Under the pieces are notes generated by a model. That model did not search any database, was not told the origin of the DNA, and saw nothing but the letters and a program-made list of their open reading frames with translations. Of a DNA stretch of 64,000 nucleotides, positions 39,260 to 51,725 are shown piece by piece. Each line of letters begins with the position of its first letter. The first letter of the stretch is position 1. Source of the stretch: Epiperipatus broadwayi (taxonomy: Eukaryota > Onychophora > Udeonychophora > Euonychophora > Peripatidae); NCBI GenBank assembly GCA_028023455.1, contig JAQFVV010006454.1:791001-855000 (forward strand), written 5' to 3'. The position numbers and the translations under genes are program-made.

Positions 39260-40070
39260 TTTTGTGTTTAATATCACTTTTGATATTGTTGGTTTTAATC
39301 ATAATTTTTTTTTTATTTTCTAATATAGACTTATATATCCATAAATAGACTATAATGTAGGAAATTACATATTTCATTTTAACATTCAGAAGTAATATAT
39401 TATTAATAAAATTAAAAATTAAGCAATGTTATTGCTTGCAAAAAGTGAAAAAAAGAACTGTAATACTTTCTTTTGTGTTTGACTTACACATATATTAATT
39501 TTGGATTTAGAACTATACCATAATTTTGTCATATATTTTTAGATTATGCGGTATATTGTTTATTATAAGCATTCACTTTTTGTATTATATATAATTATAA
39601 ATACATCTTCATTTTCACACTTTTTGATATGATACTCAAAAAATGATTATCCCAAAAATTATGCAGCAAAACATTTTCCTGCAATTTTTTTTAGTAATAT
39701 TAAAACTTCATTAATTAATAAAAATATCAACCCAAAGCCAAACACTTATCTAAAAGTTATCTATTGAGTGGAAAATCTGAAATTTCCAGACATCTACATG
39801 TCTTCAAACCCAGCTATCCAACTCAAATAGCTATATGGGGCTGATAGATCTTCAGCCATACCATATAATGGTAGTCTTAGCAATATAAAATTTCATAAGA
39901 CTTATGGCAGAGACTATAAATAGTCAAAATAAGAGTCATATATGACATGACCCTATCTCTTAAGCTTGTAAGTTATAAACAATGAGGATTACCAATTCCT
40001 CTACAAGCTTTATGATAAATGCTTAACCATAGCCAGCACTTAAAATATCTCTGTCAGAACCCCTCCCCAA

Positions 40071-40113
40071 ACCCCTGACCATGGTTTCGTGCTTTGGCAC
40101 TCCTCAGAGAGGT
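40071..40113 (-). ncRNA. Type I hammerhead ribozyme, complete core
   Basis: On the minus strand: stem I ACCTCT (40113-40108) pairs with AGGGGT (40076-40071), six pairs including one U-G. The CUGANGA box is CTGAGGA (40107-40101). Stem II is GTGC/GCAC with CAAA loop (40100-40089). The GAAA box is 40088-40085. Stem III is the palindrome CCATGG, then TC. Predicted cleavage lies after GUC, between 40077 and 40076. All conserved core positions are present. A 2-bp stem III with AU loop is weak as a monomer but is the form known from retrozymes and some animal satellites, where pairs of ribozymes act together. Confidence 0.85.
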
Positions 40114-40349
40114 GTCATGGTATTTATAGTCTCTGCCATAAGTCGTATGCAAATTTTATATTGCTGAGACTACTACTATATGGTATGGCTGAGATCTATC
40201 AGCCCCATATAGCTATTTGAGTTTGATAGCTGGGTTTGAAGACATGTAGATGTCTGAAAATTTCAGATTTTCCACTCAATAGACAACTTTTAGATAAGTG
40301 CTTGTGTTGGGTTGGTATTTTTAGATCTAGTGTCTGAACCTACCCTGAT

Positions 40350-40392
40350 ACCTCTCTGAAGAGTTCCAAAGCACGAAACCATGGTCTAGGGT
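40350..40392 (+). ncRNA. Hammerhead ribozyme, mutated copy 2
   Basis: CTGAAGA (40356-40362) and GAAA (40375-40378) intact, stem III CCATGG and GUC present, but stem II has one mismatch (GTTC/GCAC) and the two cleavage-proximal pairs of stem I are lost. Activity would be reduced. Confidence 0.7.
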
Positions 40393-40767
40393 TTGGGGGT
40401 TCCTGACAGAGATATTTTAAGTGCTGGCTCTGGTTAAACATTTATCATAAAGCTTGTAGAGGAATTGGCAATCCTCATTGTTTATAACTTACAAGCTTAA
40501 GAGATAGGGTCATGTATTATATGACTCTTATTTTGACTATTTATAGTCTCTGCCATAAGTCTTATGCAATTTTATATTGCTTATACTACTACTATATGGT
40601 ATGGCTGAAGATCTATCAGCCCCATATAGTTATTTGAGTTGGATAGCTGGGTTTAAAGACATGTAGATGTCTGAAAATTTCAGATTTTCCACTCAATAGA
40701 TAACTTTTAGATAAGTGCTTGGCTTTGGGTTGGTATTTTTAGATCGAGTGTCTGAACCTACCCTGAC

Positions 40768-40810
40768 ACTTCTCTGAGAAGTGCCAAAGCACAAAATCAT
40801 GGTCAGGGGT
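40768..40810 (+). ncRNA. Hammerhead ribozyme, mutated copy 3
   Basis: Stem II GTGC/GCAC and GUC are kept, but the boxes read CTGAGAA (40774-40780) and AAAA (40793-40796): the essential G8 and G12 are both A. Expected to be inactive. Confidence 0.7.
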
Positions 40811-40976
40811 TTGGGGAGGGGTTCCTGACAAAGATATTTTAAGTGCTGGCTCTGGCTAAGCATTTATCATAAAGCTTGTAGAGGAATTGGAAATCCTCAT
40901 TGTTTATAACTTACAAGCTTAAGAGATAGAGTCATGTGATATATGACTCTTATTTTGACTATTTTCATTAATTAAT

Positions 40977-43900
40977 GTTTGTTCTTGATATCGGAAAAAT
41001 TTTATCGATGTCTTATGTCTTCCTGTTAACCATATTTGGGAAAGAATCTAAAACATTTTCATCAGAGGCAAGTAAAAAAAATTCTATTTATCTAAGTAAA
41101 TAAAACACTTATAGTCGATTTTCTATTTATTATTTTTGAACATTATTTGACATGCCAAGTAACTCAAAATATAAGTATTTTTATATTGTATCTTTATTTG
41201 ATATTTTTTATTATTAGCTATCATATTATAATTAACCCACGGACATATTAAATTTGTTAAAGCATTTATATATGTGCCAAAATGACTTCTATCTCAACTC
41301 AAGACTGCTTAAGTTTTAAATACCTTCCACTATATTTCTAGTATACAATTCTTATCAATTATCCTTTCTAATTGATTTCATTTTTACTGTCTAATAATAC
41401 TCATATTTTCTTATTAGAAAATTCGTTTTATTTATTTAGTTGTTGTTTACTAAACTAAAGTTTAACAATTTTTCCTCCAATTATATACAGATGATAACTG
41501 ATACAAGTAATACAGTAATATATTTAAAAAGTCCATTTTAATTAATATTAATTCTTTACAACAGTAAATAAATTTTTAGATTATGTGTTGCTTAATTTAT
41601 TGTTCAAAATATTAATCAATTCCAATAATATTCCAAAAAAAAATAAATAAATGCAAATTTAAATGTCATGGTTACAAACCCTTTGGAAAAAACTAATTAT
41701 TTTGTTTATGAAGCCCTTTGCACATAAAAGAAAATATTTAACTGCAGATGGTTTTAAAAACACAAATTCATATAATCTAATATTTAATATTCAACTTCAC
41801 ATTTTTATTAACAAAATTTTCAGACTTTACACAATTTACATCATATATTTAAATTCAAAATAAAACTATCATTATATTGTTAGTTTTCAAGTAAGAAAAG
41901 ATAATACAATTCCAGGTTAATAGCTAATAGAATTAATTTATTAAACATAATTAATCATGAAAGTCATAGTGCTTTTCATGACCCTGTATATAAATGAGAA
42001 TTTAAAAACAAAAATGTAACATTTAACTATTGTATAAGTATTTGGAATTTACCAAATTTAGTTACTATTGTTGCTAAAAATAACTAGATTTATATATGTA
42101 TTATTTTAACTACTTTCAAATATTTAAAACATTTTTTTGAATTATATACATAACAACAATTTAATGTTATGTTGGCCATAAATACCTTTTATCTCAATTA
42201 GATTTTAAGCAATATTAATTCTACCTATTTCAGCCATAACTTTTTTATATAAATATTATTATTTAATAAAAATCTGTCAGTCAGACCATGAATTTGATCT
42301 CTCCAAAGTGGACATTGTGTGCACTGAAAAAGATGATAGAAAAAAAAAAGGTGGCATGGGCTATAATCAAAGACAAATGCACCATAAATAACAAAGAAGC
42401 CAGCATCCCTTTATCTAAAAAATTACATCTCTAACAATATTTACATAAATTTGGATAAAAATAAAAAATGTAATTTTATGTAAATTTTACAAACAACAAG
42501 CAAGCACATATAAAAACAAAATTAGGGAGATTAATTTATAAATCTATGATTATGATACTTGAACTATCAAAAACACTCAGCTTGAATAAAATATTTTAAA
42601 CTAATGTATGCTTTTTCTCGTTTAAATATTTTAACATTTATTTAAAAAATTAAAATAATATTAAATAAATCTTGTGTTAAAGATTTGCAGAGGTCCCTAC
42701 TGTCGTTTTTTCATGCGCATAGTTTTAAAGTTGTATCCTTAATATATATATATATATATTACTTTAAGTAATGAGTATGCACTTTATAAATATAATTATT
42801 AAAAAATTAACGTAGATATAATAGAAGTATATGTGTATTCACAAGACAACAGTATTTTATTTATATAAATGTATTTGTTCATATACTGTACTATATTAAT
42901 TATTTATTTTTAACAAATATATATATAATATGATAATGTTATAAAATATATAATTGTTTAAAAAATGTCACAGTAATGCAGATATTGTATATGTGTATTA
43001 ACAAAATAATATTATTTTGTTTAACTTATATAAATATGTTTATTTACATTCTATACTATTTATTGTTTATTTTCTTTATATATATATATATATATGTGTG
43101 TATGTGTGTGTATTTTTTAAATATATTTTTAAAAAAAAAAAAAAAAAAAATTATTATTATTTTCTGGAAGACACGTGATTTTTGTTCTTTTAAGTAAAAT
43201 TTCTTCTTGAATTTTTTTATAGTAAATTCTATACAGAACTATTTTATAAAGATTTGCAATGGAAGATAAAACATCTTTATAATTTTTCCCCCATAAAACT
43301 TTCAAAATGCTATAAAATAAATTATTAAATATTAATTAAATTTATGGAAAAATATTTATTGTTAGTTAATAAAATTTATTTGTAGCAGATCAATACGAGT
43401 ATATTCTAATAACTTTACAAACATTAACCAATTTTTATATTTTTTTTGAAAACTTATTTTAATTTAATTAAAACTCATTTTCATAATTTATTATCCAACA
43501 TTTTAGCCATTATATATGACATTTTAATTTAATTAAAACTCATTATCATAATTTATAGTCCAATATTTTAGCCATTATATATGACGATTATCAAGCAATC
43601 ATTTAAACTAAAAAATATGTATGAAATTAAATTTTTATATATTTTTGATGCATAAGGTATTAAAAAAATTCTAATTATTTATAATTATATATATAAAAAC
43701 ATATAATTTTTATTTTTATATTTTTAATTAAGAGATTCTTGATAATAATCGCTATACATAATAACTATAATATTGGACAAAATAAAAGAAACTTTTAATA
43801 AAAAAAGAAAATAGTATTTGTGAAATTATTACAATATAGATACTGAATGATATGTGGATCAAAATACTGACAGCAAAAAAGAAAGATTATGGAATTTGCA

Positions 43901-44029
43901 GGTTAATTTGCATGTAAAAAAGTTCACTTTATGCAAATTAGCAAAGATGATGCAGAGTTTACACAAGAATTATATTAGTGCAATAATGAAAATAAATCCA
44001 GTTAAAAGTGTGTACTAAGGACAGAGTTT
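40977..44029. other. AT-rich sequence with short tandem duplication and dinucleotide tracts
   Basis: Two copies of a 65-bp unit lie at 43456-43520 and 43521-43585; (AT)n runs at about 42738-42758 and 43077-43096; an A run at about 43131-43150. No gene or structured RNA recognised. Confidence 0.6.
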
Positions 44030-44370
44030 AAGCTATGTAATGTATTTAGTTTTGTTGTTATATAAATTTATAAAGAAGAGCTCAAGTCAAAAATCCAATG
44101 TGTGAGTGGTGATGGGCTTACAAAGTTATAGTTACAAATCTCAAAATTAAAGAGACTATTTAGATATTAAATCTCTAAGAAGATATAAACTGTTAAGAGA
44201 TCTATGTGATCATGTTCTTAACTGGAAAATAGTGAGTTGAATTACTAATCTTTAATATAATTTGTATTACTTAGAGTCAATAAACTTTTGGAAATGTATT
44301 TAAAGTTTGATTGATTTTCTCTTATTAATAAAATATAATTATCCAGCTTCCAACGGACTGCATGACCCTG
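44030..44370 (+). repeat. Left LTR of Gypsy-like relic
   Basis: About 340 bp, related to 47450-47815. Followed by TGGATTTATTATATGG, a possible primer-binding region starting TGG; the tRNA is not identified. Ends uncertain by about 15 bp. Confidence 0.6.
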
Positions 44371-44879
44371 GATTTATTATATGGTGCAGTTCAACAGTTT
44401 AATCTAAATAAAGGATTACTTTGAGATATTAAATTTTAGCAGCACATTGAACCACAAATGGTGAACAGTATGATAAAAACATTTGATATACAAAATTCTG
44501 GTAAATAGCAAATATATATATATATATGAATCATATTGAAAAGTATATGCTTATAAATAGACTAAAAGAAGATAAACTTAAAGTAGTAATGCTATTATGA
44601 ATGTCCAGAAGTAATGTATTAAATGGGAAAATTGTTTATGTGATCCCAAGCTACCTGAGGAAATACCCCATGAAAATTTACTGATAAAACTAAATACATA
44701 TTTTAAATCTATAACATCGAAATTTACTGTGTGGGTTTGTTTTCAAGGGAGAATATGGTCACAAAATGTTAATATATGTGAGCATGACTTGGTCCTGTAA
44801 ACATTAGTGAAGAATTGTGAATTAAAGAATTGTATCAATAAAATACTGCTGTATCAGCTAATATAGAAAATAAAAGATA

Positions 44880-45140
44880 TAAAGGTAATACTACTGAGCA
44901 AGAAGGAATTAATGTACAAAATCACTATTTAACAGACATTAGCTTATGAAGCAATGGTAGACCATATGAAAATTTTGAGAAAAATGGAAGAGTATTTTTT
45001 TCAGAAATGAGTATAAATGCAACAAAATCACAAGAGATAAATAAAAGTTAACAAAGATTATTCCTACTTGTTATTGCTGTGGGAAGAAAGGACATTTAAA
45101 ACCTAACTGCAGTTTTAAAATAAAATAAAAATATTTTAAC
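44880..45140 (+). pseudogene. Gag remnant with CCHC zinc knuckle
   Basis: One frame encodes CYCCGKKGHLKPNC (45069-45110), a perfect C-x2-C-x4-H-x4-C knuckle of the kind that binds retroelement RNA in Gag. Flanking frames are short and Lys-rich with stops. Confidence 0.7.
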
Positions 45141-45299
45141 TATGACTTGAAAGATCACTTATCAAGTCATGTAATCAATGAATGACAAAGAAATATTTTT
45201 AGAGAAAGATTAAATTGAAAAGAGGAGTGTTTAAAAAGTTTACAATGATAAATAAATTGAATGATAGTGGTAATATGCCAAAATTAAATGTAAAACTTT

Positions 45300-45460
45300 T
45301 TGATCAAAATTTCAAATAGGGACTGACAGTGGGGTCAATATATCATTAATACTGTGGAAAGACTGGAGTATGATTCATAGAAAGGCAAAGGTCAATGAAA
45401 AATTGAAAAAGTCCAAACTGATAGTAATCAGATGTAAATGGCAACTACATGACAATTAGG
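45300..45460 (+). pseudogene. Aspartic protease remnant of LTR element
   Basis: Reads FQIGTDSGVNISLILWKDW (from about 45310), matching the D-T/S-G active-site loop and following hydrophobic strand of Gypsy-type retropepsins, which process the polyprotein. Stops follow within about 150 bases. It sits 200 bases after the Gag knuckle, as expected. Confidence 0.65.
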
Positions 45461-46134
45461 GAAATGGTTAAATGCTTATATGAATAAATAGCCATAGAAA
45501 ACAATTATCATTATATACAGCAGAATGAAATATTAACCCAATATTAGAATGAAGTTGGTTTAAGTCTCTTGTAATAAGTATTTGGCATGTAAAAACTGCT
45601 AAAGAAAATTTATTAAAAAAATTTAACTTACAGAATCTTGGCAGAGAATTTATATACACCAAGCAGAATCATTTTACGTAAAATTATTCTTTACAGCCAT
45701 AGTTGTATATTCAAATGAGTTGAGTATTGTGTAGTAAATGACACAATTACAAAAAGGGTAATAAAAGTTTTAAGCCAACTCTTTGAACACACAGAGAGAC
45801 TATAGTAATAGATAATAAAATTAGATTCAGTTCAAAAAAACTTCCTTCCTCATATAGCACATAATGAAGCCAGCTTATTACTTGTAGTCTAATTAAATCG
45901 TGAAGAGGACAATTCAACCACTGAAAACTGCACTTAACAAGTAGGAATATGTTGGCATACATAAACAATTACCACTACAATGTTTTACCAGCATTTTACA
46001 CCCTGAATGGTACCACAGAAAACACCCATGGATTTTCTATTAAAATGATTCATGAAAACACTTTAATTACTTTCAAAACAAGTAAAAAAATGACTTTGGA
46101 AAATGTAAAATTTACCATAAACCCAAATGTATGA

Positions 46135-46290
46135 AAGATATAGTAAAGAGACAATGGCTGCCAGGAATAATTATAAAAATAGTATCCACAGAAGTACACA
46201 ATACAAAATTAGAAGATGGCAGAAATCTGAGATGCCATATAAATTATACTAAAAAATGGAAAACAGAAGTGGCTAACTTGTATTAATGTT
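46135..46290 (+). pseudogene. Integrase C-terminal remnant of LTR element
   Basis: KRQWLPGIIIKIVS, then LEDGRNLRCHINYTKKW. The 'LEDGR..RRHINQLR' type of motif marks the C-terminal end of Gypsy integrases. The catalytic core upstream is not recognisable, so it was deleted or has decayed. Confidence 0.65.
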
Positions 46291-47449
46291 TGTGCAGATG
46301 GCACTCCATTTTTGCAGGGTTGCAAAAAGATTTTCTTTCTCCTGTACTACAAAAATTTCACAAGTTATAATTGTATATTGCATAATTCACCATAAATTTT
46401 TGGTGTCAAAATCTCTACCTGATGGTTGTTAAAACGGTGAATTATATAAAATCACATTCCATACATTGTAGACTTTTTGCATCCTATGTAAAACTATGGA
46501 TTCTGATTTTAAGTGTTTACTGCTACATATATAAGTGTGATGGCTTTTGAAATAAAAAGTGTTTGCAAGATTTATTTCTTTGCAAAGTAAAATAATGTTT
46601 CTTTGATACTGAAATTCTGGATTTGAATTTCTTAACAATGTTAAATGGTGGATGAATGTAGCATTTCTCAACAATTTTATTAAAAAGTTGAACATTTTAA
46701 ATATGAGTCTGCAAGAAGTGAATGAAAATATCATTACAATTACAGCAAATTAAAATATTTCACTGACAAGTTAGAACTATGGGTGAGAAAAGTTAGAAAC
46801 CCACACCTTTAATGCTTCTCAAGTGTAAAAGTTTTTCCAAACAAATTACAATTTTGTCAGAAGTGCAGAAGATAGTACAAAACCTGTCTGTATCATTTTC
46901 TAAGTATTTTCCATCACTTTATTATCAAATATTACAGTGGATCATCAAGCCTTCTGCAAGATATGATATTACACACCTATCATTAATATTAACAGAAGAA
47001 AAAAATTTAATAGACTTGGAAAAATAATCCTGTGCACAAAGCCTCTTTTCTGTGCTAGAATTGTCAGAATTTTGGATTTTTGCTTTGGAGTCAATATCCT
47101 CAATTAGCTACTACAACTGTTAAATCTCTCTTTCTTTGTGGATCATTCTATCTTTGTGAATTAGGCTTCTTGGTACTTATGGAAATTAAATTAAAATAAT
47201 GGGAAAAATTACAGATAGTAGATGGAGAGTTATATGTTTCTTTATCTAATTTGGATCATTTTGACAAAATTCTTTTTCAAAATCAATTGCATCCTTCTCA
47301 TTCCAATGTTGTTTTATTGTTACTATAATAACAATTTATTTATTCCTATTTGTACTAATAAAGTATATTTAATTTTGTTGGGATTTTTATTTAGTGTGCC
47401 ACAAAATAAAATCTCCCTCAGTTTGCCTTAAGATAAAACTGTTTGGCAG

Positions 47450-47815
47450 ACCCTGATGTAATGTGAGTAATTCTGTTGTTCTGGAAATTAATAAATATAA
47501 GCTCTAATAAAAAATCCAATTTGACTATCTCATAATAATGTGTGTTAACTGCAGTGTGTTTACTAAATAATAGAGTTGCACATCTCAGAATTAAAGAAAC
47601 TTTATAGATATTAAATCTCTAAGAAGATGTGAGCTGTTAAGATATGTTAATGTAATCTTCTTCTCAACTGGAAAATAGTAGTTGAATTACTAATCTTTAC
47701 TAATACAATTATTATTATTATTCAGAATAAATAAACTCTTGAAATTTATTTAAACTTTTGTTGCTTTTGTCTTATATATATATATAATTATCTAGCTATC
47801 AACTGACTATATAAC
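47450..47815 (+). repeat. Right LTR of Gypsy-like relic
   Basis: Pairs with 44030-44370 with about a quarter of positions changed plus small indels, including an added TTA run and an (AT) tract near its 3' end. Confidence 0.6.
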
Positions 47816-47865
47816 CTATATATATAAATTTTAATGGTAAATGCAATATTATAGTTTAACATTAT

Positions 47866-47902
47866 TTTGTAGCGCTTTTGATTATGTGGTAATCCTTGTC
47901 AG
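47866..47902 (-). ncRNA. Penelope 3' hairpin motif, hammerhead-like relic
   Basis: Minus strand: CTGACAA (47902-47896), an extra G, a perfect stem GATTA/TAATC with loop CCACA, AAAA, then GCGC-TA. The layout equals the hammerhead core with G8 and G12 changed to A and the one-base insert before stem II also seen at 12508. Confidence 0.55.
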
Positions 47903-48130
47903 CTTTAACTGAATTTCAAATTTTCAAACTTAATGTTACGTATATTTTCATAAGCTGTGTATGGCCGTATTCACAACTTGCCTATTAATAACATCATTCT
48001 TATATTTATCAATTAATATTGCCTCTTTAATTTTCCTCTTTTTATGATTTCTTTCTTCCATTAATATTTTTATTTCATTACTATTAAATGTAAACTTATA
48101 ATTATAAGTTTTAAGTTTTTTCATGGTCAA
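47870..48130 (-). mobile_element. Second Penelope-like element remnant
   Basis: The minus strand holds the end of a GIY-YIG domain (47948-48130) and, 45 bases beyond its stop, the same type of hairpin motif as after the first PLE. On its sense strand C is again scarcer than G. Boundaries beyond this span are not visible. Confidence 0.7.
47948..48130 (-). pseudogene. Penelope GIY-YIG domain, C-terminal fragment
   Basis: Reads SNEIKILMEERNHKKRKIKE, then AILIDKYKNDVINRQ. It aligns with ENIKMLGYTNKRRDRKIKEA...LNRDGG of the PLE at 10 kb, including the conserved Glu (KIKEA) and the INR(Q/D) signature. The GIY and YIG segments are missing, so it has no endonuclease function. Confidence 0.75.
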
Positions 48131-50126
48131 AGAATACTGAAGCTGTATTAAATTGACTGTTTACGTTATTTTTAATTCGGTTATATAATAATTGATGCAC
48201 CTTCAATATATATATATATTAGTTACTAATATTGTTTTGTGAAAAAAATAATATAGATCAACTAAATTATTGTTTAAATTTAATCAAAATTTTTACAAAA
48301 AGAGATAAATTAATATTAATTTATATTTTTAAGAAACATTAAATTTAAAACAATTTAATAAATTAATTTATTTTAATACTTTATATCATCATAACGAAAT
48401 TTTACACCTATTAAACACATATTGAATATTTTTACGTTAATTTTCTTTTACATGTAATCAAATTTTTAATAAATGATTGCACAGCTACTATTAATAATCA
48501 AAATATATTTGAAAAAAAAATAAACATTGTGAATTTAAATATTTATTTTTTAGTATTTTGTATAGATATCTGAAGACACTTATTTTCAACAAAACAATAA
48601 TAAATATTTATTATTTTATACTAACATACATTTTTAACATAAAATAATGTTAATACAGAAATAGAAAATTATTATATAAATCATTTTTTTCATATTATTA
48701 TAACTATTTTACTTTTACTAATATTTTAAATTTTAATTTTTTAACATTCTATCCATATAACTTCAATTTATATACATCTACAAATTCTGACAAAGAATTC
48801 ATCACTAAAATAATTTAAGATAATTCATTTCTCTTTTTGTTAATTGTTATGTGATTTTTATCATTTATAGTTGTAATTTATTCTATGTGCTCCTAACACT
48901 TATATATGATTGTTAAACTTATTATACTTATTTCTTAATAAATTCCATCATATTTCTATATTAAACATTTAAAATTCGATGATAATTCAATATTTTTTCT
49001 CACAGAATCAATCTTTCTTTTAAATAGTGCATTTACATTTATTCCTAGCCATATCTACATATTATTTAGCATCTTATTTTTATCTTTCATCAACTCACAT
49101 TTGTGTGTTAGATACATCTAACCATATAAACCACTTTTTCATCCTAACATCATTTCAAAAATAACTTTTGCTGAAACTAATGTAAAACATGGAAAATGAA
49201 AAAAATATCAAAAGTTTATTTAAATAAAACTTTGTTCTATTGTTCTTGTTTTCAACAAATTTTAATCAATCAAAATTCTGATTACAATTCAATGACACTT
49301 GTCTAAGCTTTTGTACCTATTTGAACTTTTTAAGCATTTGTTTTATAATAATATTCAAATTTTATTAATCTATATACCCAAAGACCAAATTGCTTTATAT
49401 ATTTAAAAATATTTTTATTTATTTTCTTTTTTTATTATATTTGGTTAAATATTACTGTTAAAACAATTATTTCATTTTTGACTGGTTTTAAATGAACCTA
49501 ATGGGATTGCTTCATATATCATTATAAGTCAAAATGTTTGGTGCTGTACTTAACCTATTAATGGATTCAATAGGTGATGGATAGTAAAATGACCTTAAGT
49601 TAATAAGAAATGTCTGTGAATAACCAACAAACAGTATCCTATCAAGAATACTTCCTACTGCAAATAGCTATTTTACTTTTCTTTTTTCTCTGACTTCAAT
49701 CACTTAATGTAAGGTCTAGTCAGTATAAGTTTCATATAATTGTTCATCACTGTAAACAAAGTGTGATAGTGTTTTTGTGAAAGTAGATTTTCATCTTTTA
49801 AATACAACTTTTTTTAAAAAATTAACATGAACCTTTCCAAATTAACACAAATGACTTTCAGTCCTTAGAATGTTTGCTTATGACAATATAATCATCATGC
49901 TTGTCAAAAATGATGTGTTTAAAAAACATAGTTAGGAAGTCACTTAACTACCATAAAATTGGAAAGAATTTAGAAAAGGTGATCTAAAAATATCCTCTTC
50001 TGTGTAACTTGAATGAGTTGTCATATCTCATAGAATACCAAGAAATGTAATAAAAATAGTTGTTATATCAGTAACAATTGTAAACAAAGAGATAATGGTA
50101 ATAATTAAAAATAAAATGTTTAATTC

Positions 50127-50158
<32 letters not shown>

Positions 50159-51235
50159 GGAATGTGTGATGTTTCTTAGGTGCAAACTTTTTAAGACTTG
50201 AACATATAGGAGCACTTATAACTAAAACTGTACAAACTTAAGATTGATAAAGTTGTTTTAGTTAAATTAGTAATAAGCATCAATAAAACATAAATAGCTT
50301 TAAGGTTTTAGAAATGCATAACAATTAATGAAAGCTACAAAGTATTTTGTTTGCTGTAAGATCTAATTTATCTTCCATTCTTGGATTAATCAATATATTA
50401 ACAAAGCTGATAGGTTTTAAATTTTGTTTTATGCAGCCCTACCAATGCTCATTTATTAGTGCATATAGAATTCAGAGTTAGATAGCTTTTATTTCTTGTT
50501 GAATAATACATCATCATCATTAAAATATTTAGTTTTATTTCTATTTTGGAAAGTTTAATGTATCTCTTGGTAGGAAGACTAGGTTTAAACAAAAGATGGT
50601 AGAAAAAATGGTATTGGTGACATAAATTTAAATGTCCATAATTATCAAATATTTTGTTTGGAAAGAAAACCCACTATAAAATAACATGAATACATCCACC
50701 CTTAAGTAAAGGGCATGTATTATAATACATTATAGTTAGTATTCATAATGCAAAAAAGTTCATGTTGCATATTGCTGTACAGACCATAGTTTAGTAGGCT
50801 TCAAAATTAAATTATAATTCAAATCTTCTTTATAATAAACTTTAAGTTTATTCTTCAGAAGCATCTCCTATCCATGCTAAATTTTAAGTTATTACACACA
50901 AAATTTGCAAATTTGTTTTTAGCATGGTTATGTTATAGAAGTATAAAATTCTCTTAAAAACTGTATTATGGATACAAACAATACTTTTATTTGCTTCATT
51001 AAAAAAGAATCATGATTGGTTGACTACAGAAATAATGCTAATGAGTGGTTGAAGAATTAATGACAAAAGTTTAGTGACTGACAAACTTCTTATAGTCACT
51101 TTAGATGTTTTTTTTACATCAAGAATCACCATAGTCATCATTTTTATCTATTAGTAATCCATCATAAGAGGATGATCTTGGCAAGTTTGAACTAGTTTTC
51201 TTATCTATTGTCTTTTTTCATATAACATCTATCAC
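48131..51235. other. AT-rich sequence, nothing recognised
   Basis: Includes an (AT)n run at about 50135-50158. No family-level match seen on either strand. Confidence 0.55.
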
Positions 51236-51725
51236 CTCTATCTACATGACAACAATGAACTTTCTTATTTGATTCATCCATCTCTCATTATCTTTTCTAG
51301 ATATTTTACAATTTTTGGGATTTAGTTTAAGACTTTTAACTAATTATCTATTATTCAACTTCATCTAAAAATATGTTTAGCCCAACTTTATTTCCAAATA
51401 AAACTGGCTTAAATAATGTTAGTGGCACTTGTTTGTTTTCTAGCACACATATTTTGATATTACTCCATATTTCATTGAAATGTCTAAATTCTTTATACTG
51501 TTCAATTTTACATCCATATCTAAGAATTGGTAAAAATACACTTATTAAAAACCCTTTCCAAATATATAATAAACATCCTCTTTATTAATAATTGATAATT
51601 ATAAAAACACACTTTCCAAGTTTAATTTTATAATTAATATATCAATTATGTTTTCATCTATGCTACAATTTAAACAAGGATATTTGTACTCATTCACCTC
51701 TATTAATTTATACAATACCTATAAA
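51236..51725 (-). pseudogene. RTE LINE relic, C-terminal part
   Basis: Aligns in the same order and strand with 28835-29390 of the preserved RTE copy: its 'tttgggatttagtttaagacttttaactaattatc' stretch parallels the region encoding ILNWIPRDC and the following residues, and 'aagaattggtaaaa' parallels the region around LPVLTYG. Heavily mutated with indels; old. Confidence 0.65.

Larger units (their letters stand above)
39720..40964. mobile_element. Retrozyme-like element: inverted plus two tandem 417-nt units with hammerheads
   Basis: About 1245 bp bounded by tcattaattaat at 39708-39719 and 40965-40976. The left 400 bp (39720-40120) is on the minus strand. The right part (40121-40964) holds two direct copies of a 417-nt unit (tatttatagtctctgcc at 40121 and 40538). 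Each of the three copies has a hammerhead position: minus strand 40071-40113 (core intact), plus strand 40350-40392 and 40768-40810 (mutated). No ORF. The inverted junction at 40120/40121 lies within 8 bases of the ribozyme's 5' edge. Confidence 0.85.
44030..47815 (+). mobile_element. Gypsy-like LTR retrotransposon relic
   Basis: Two related flanks, about 44030-44370 and 47450-47815, share in order 'tgtaatgt', 'gagctc/aagctct', 'aaaaatccaat', 'ttaaatctctaagaagat', 'aactggaaaatagt' and 'taattatc(c/t)agct'. They fit decayed LTRs starting TG. Between them lie a Gag zinc knuckle (45069-45110), an aspartic protease DSG motif (45325-45333) and an integrase C-terminal motif (about 46135-46285). The internal region is about 3.1 kb, too short for a full element, and RT is not visible. 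Confidence 0.7.

Noticed and set aside
45949-46134. 61-codon frame as a separate gene
   Set aside because: Lies inside the Gypsy relic just before the integrase C-terminal motif and has no recognisable domain.
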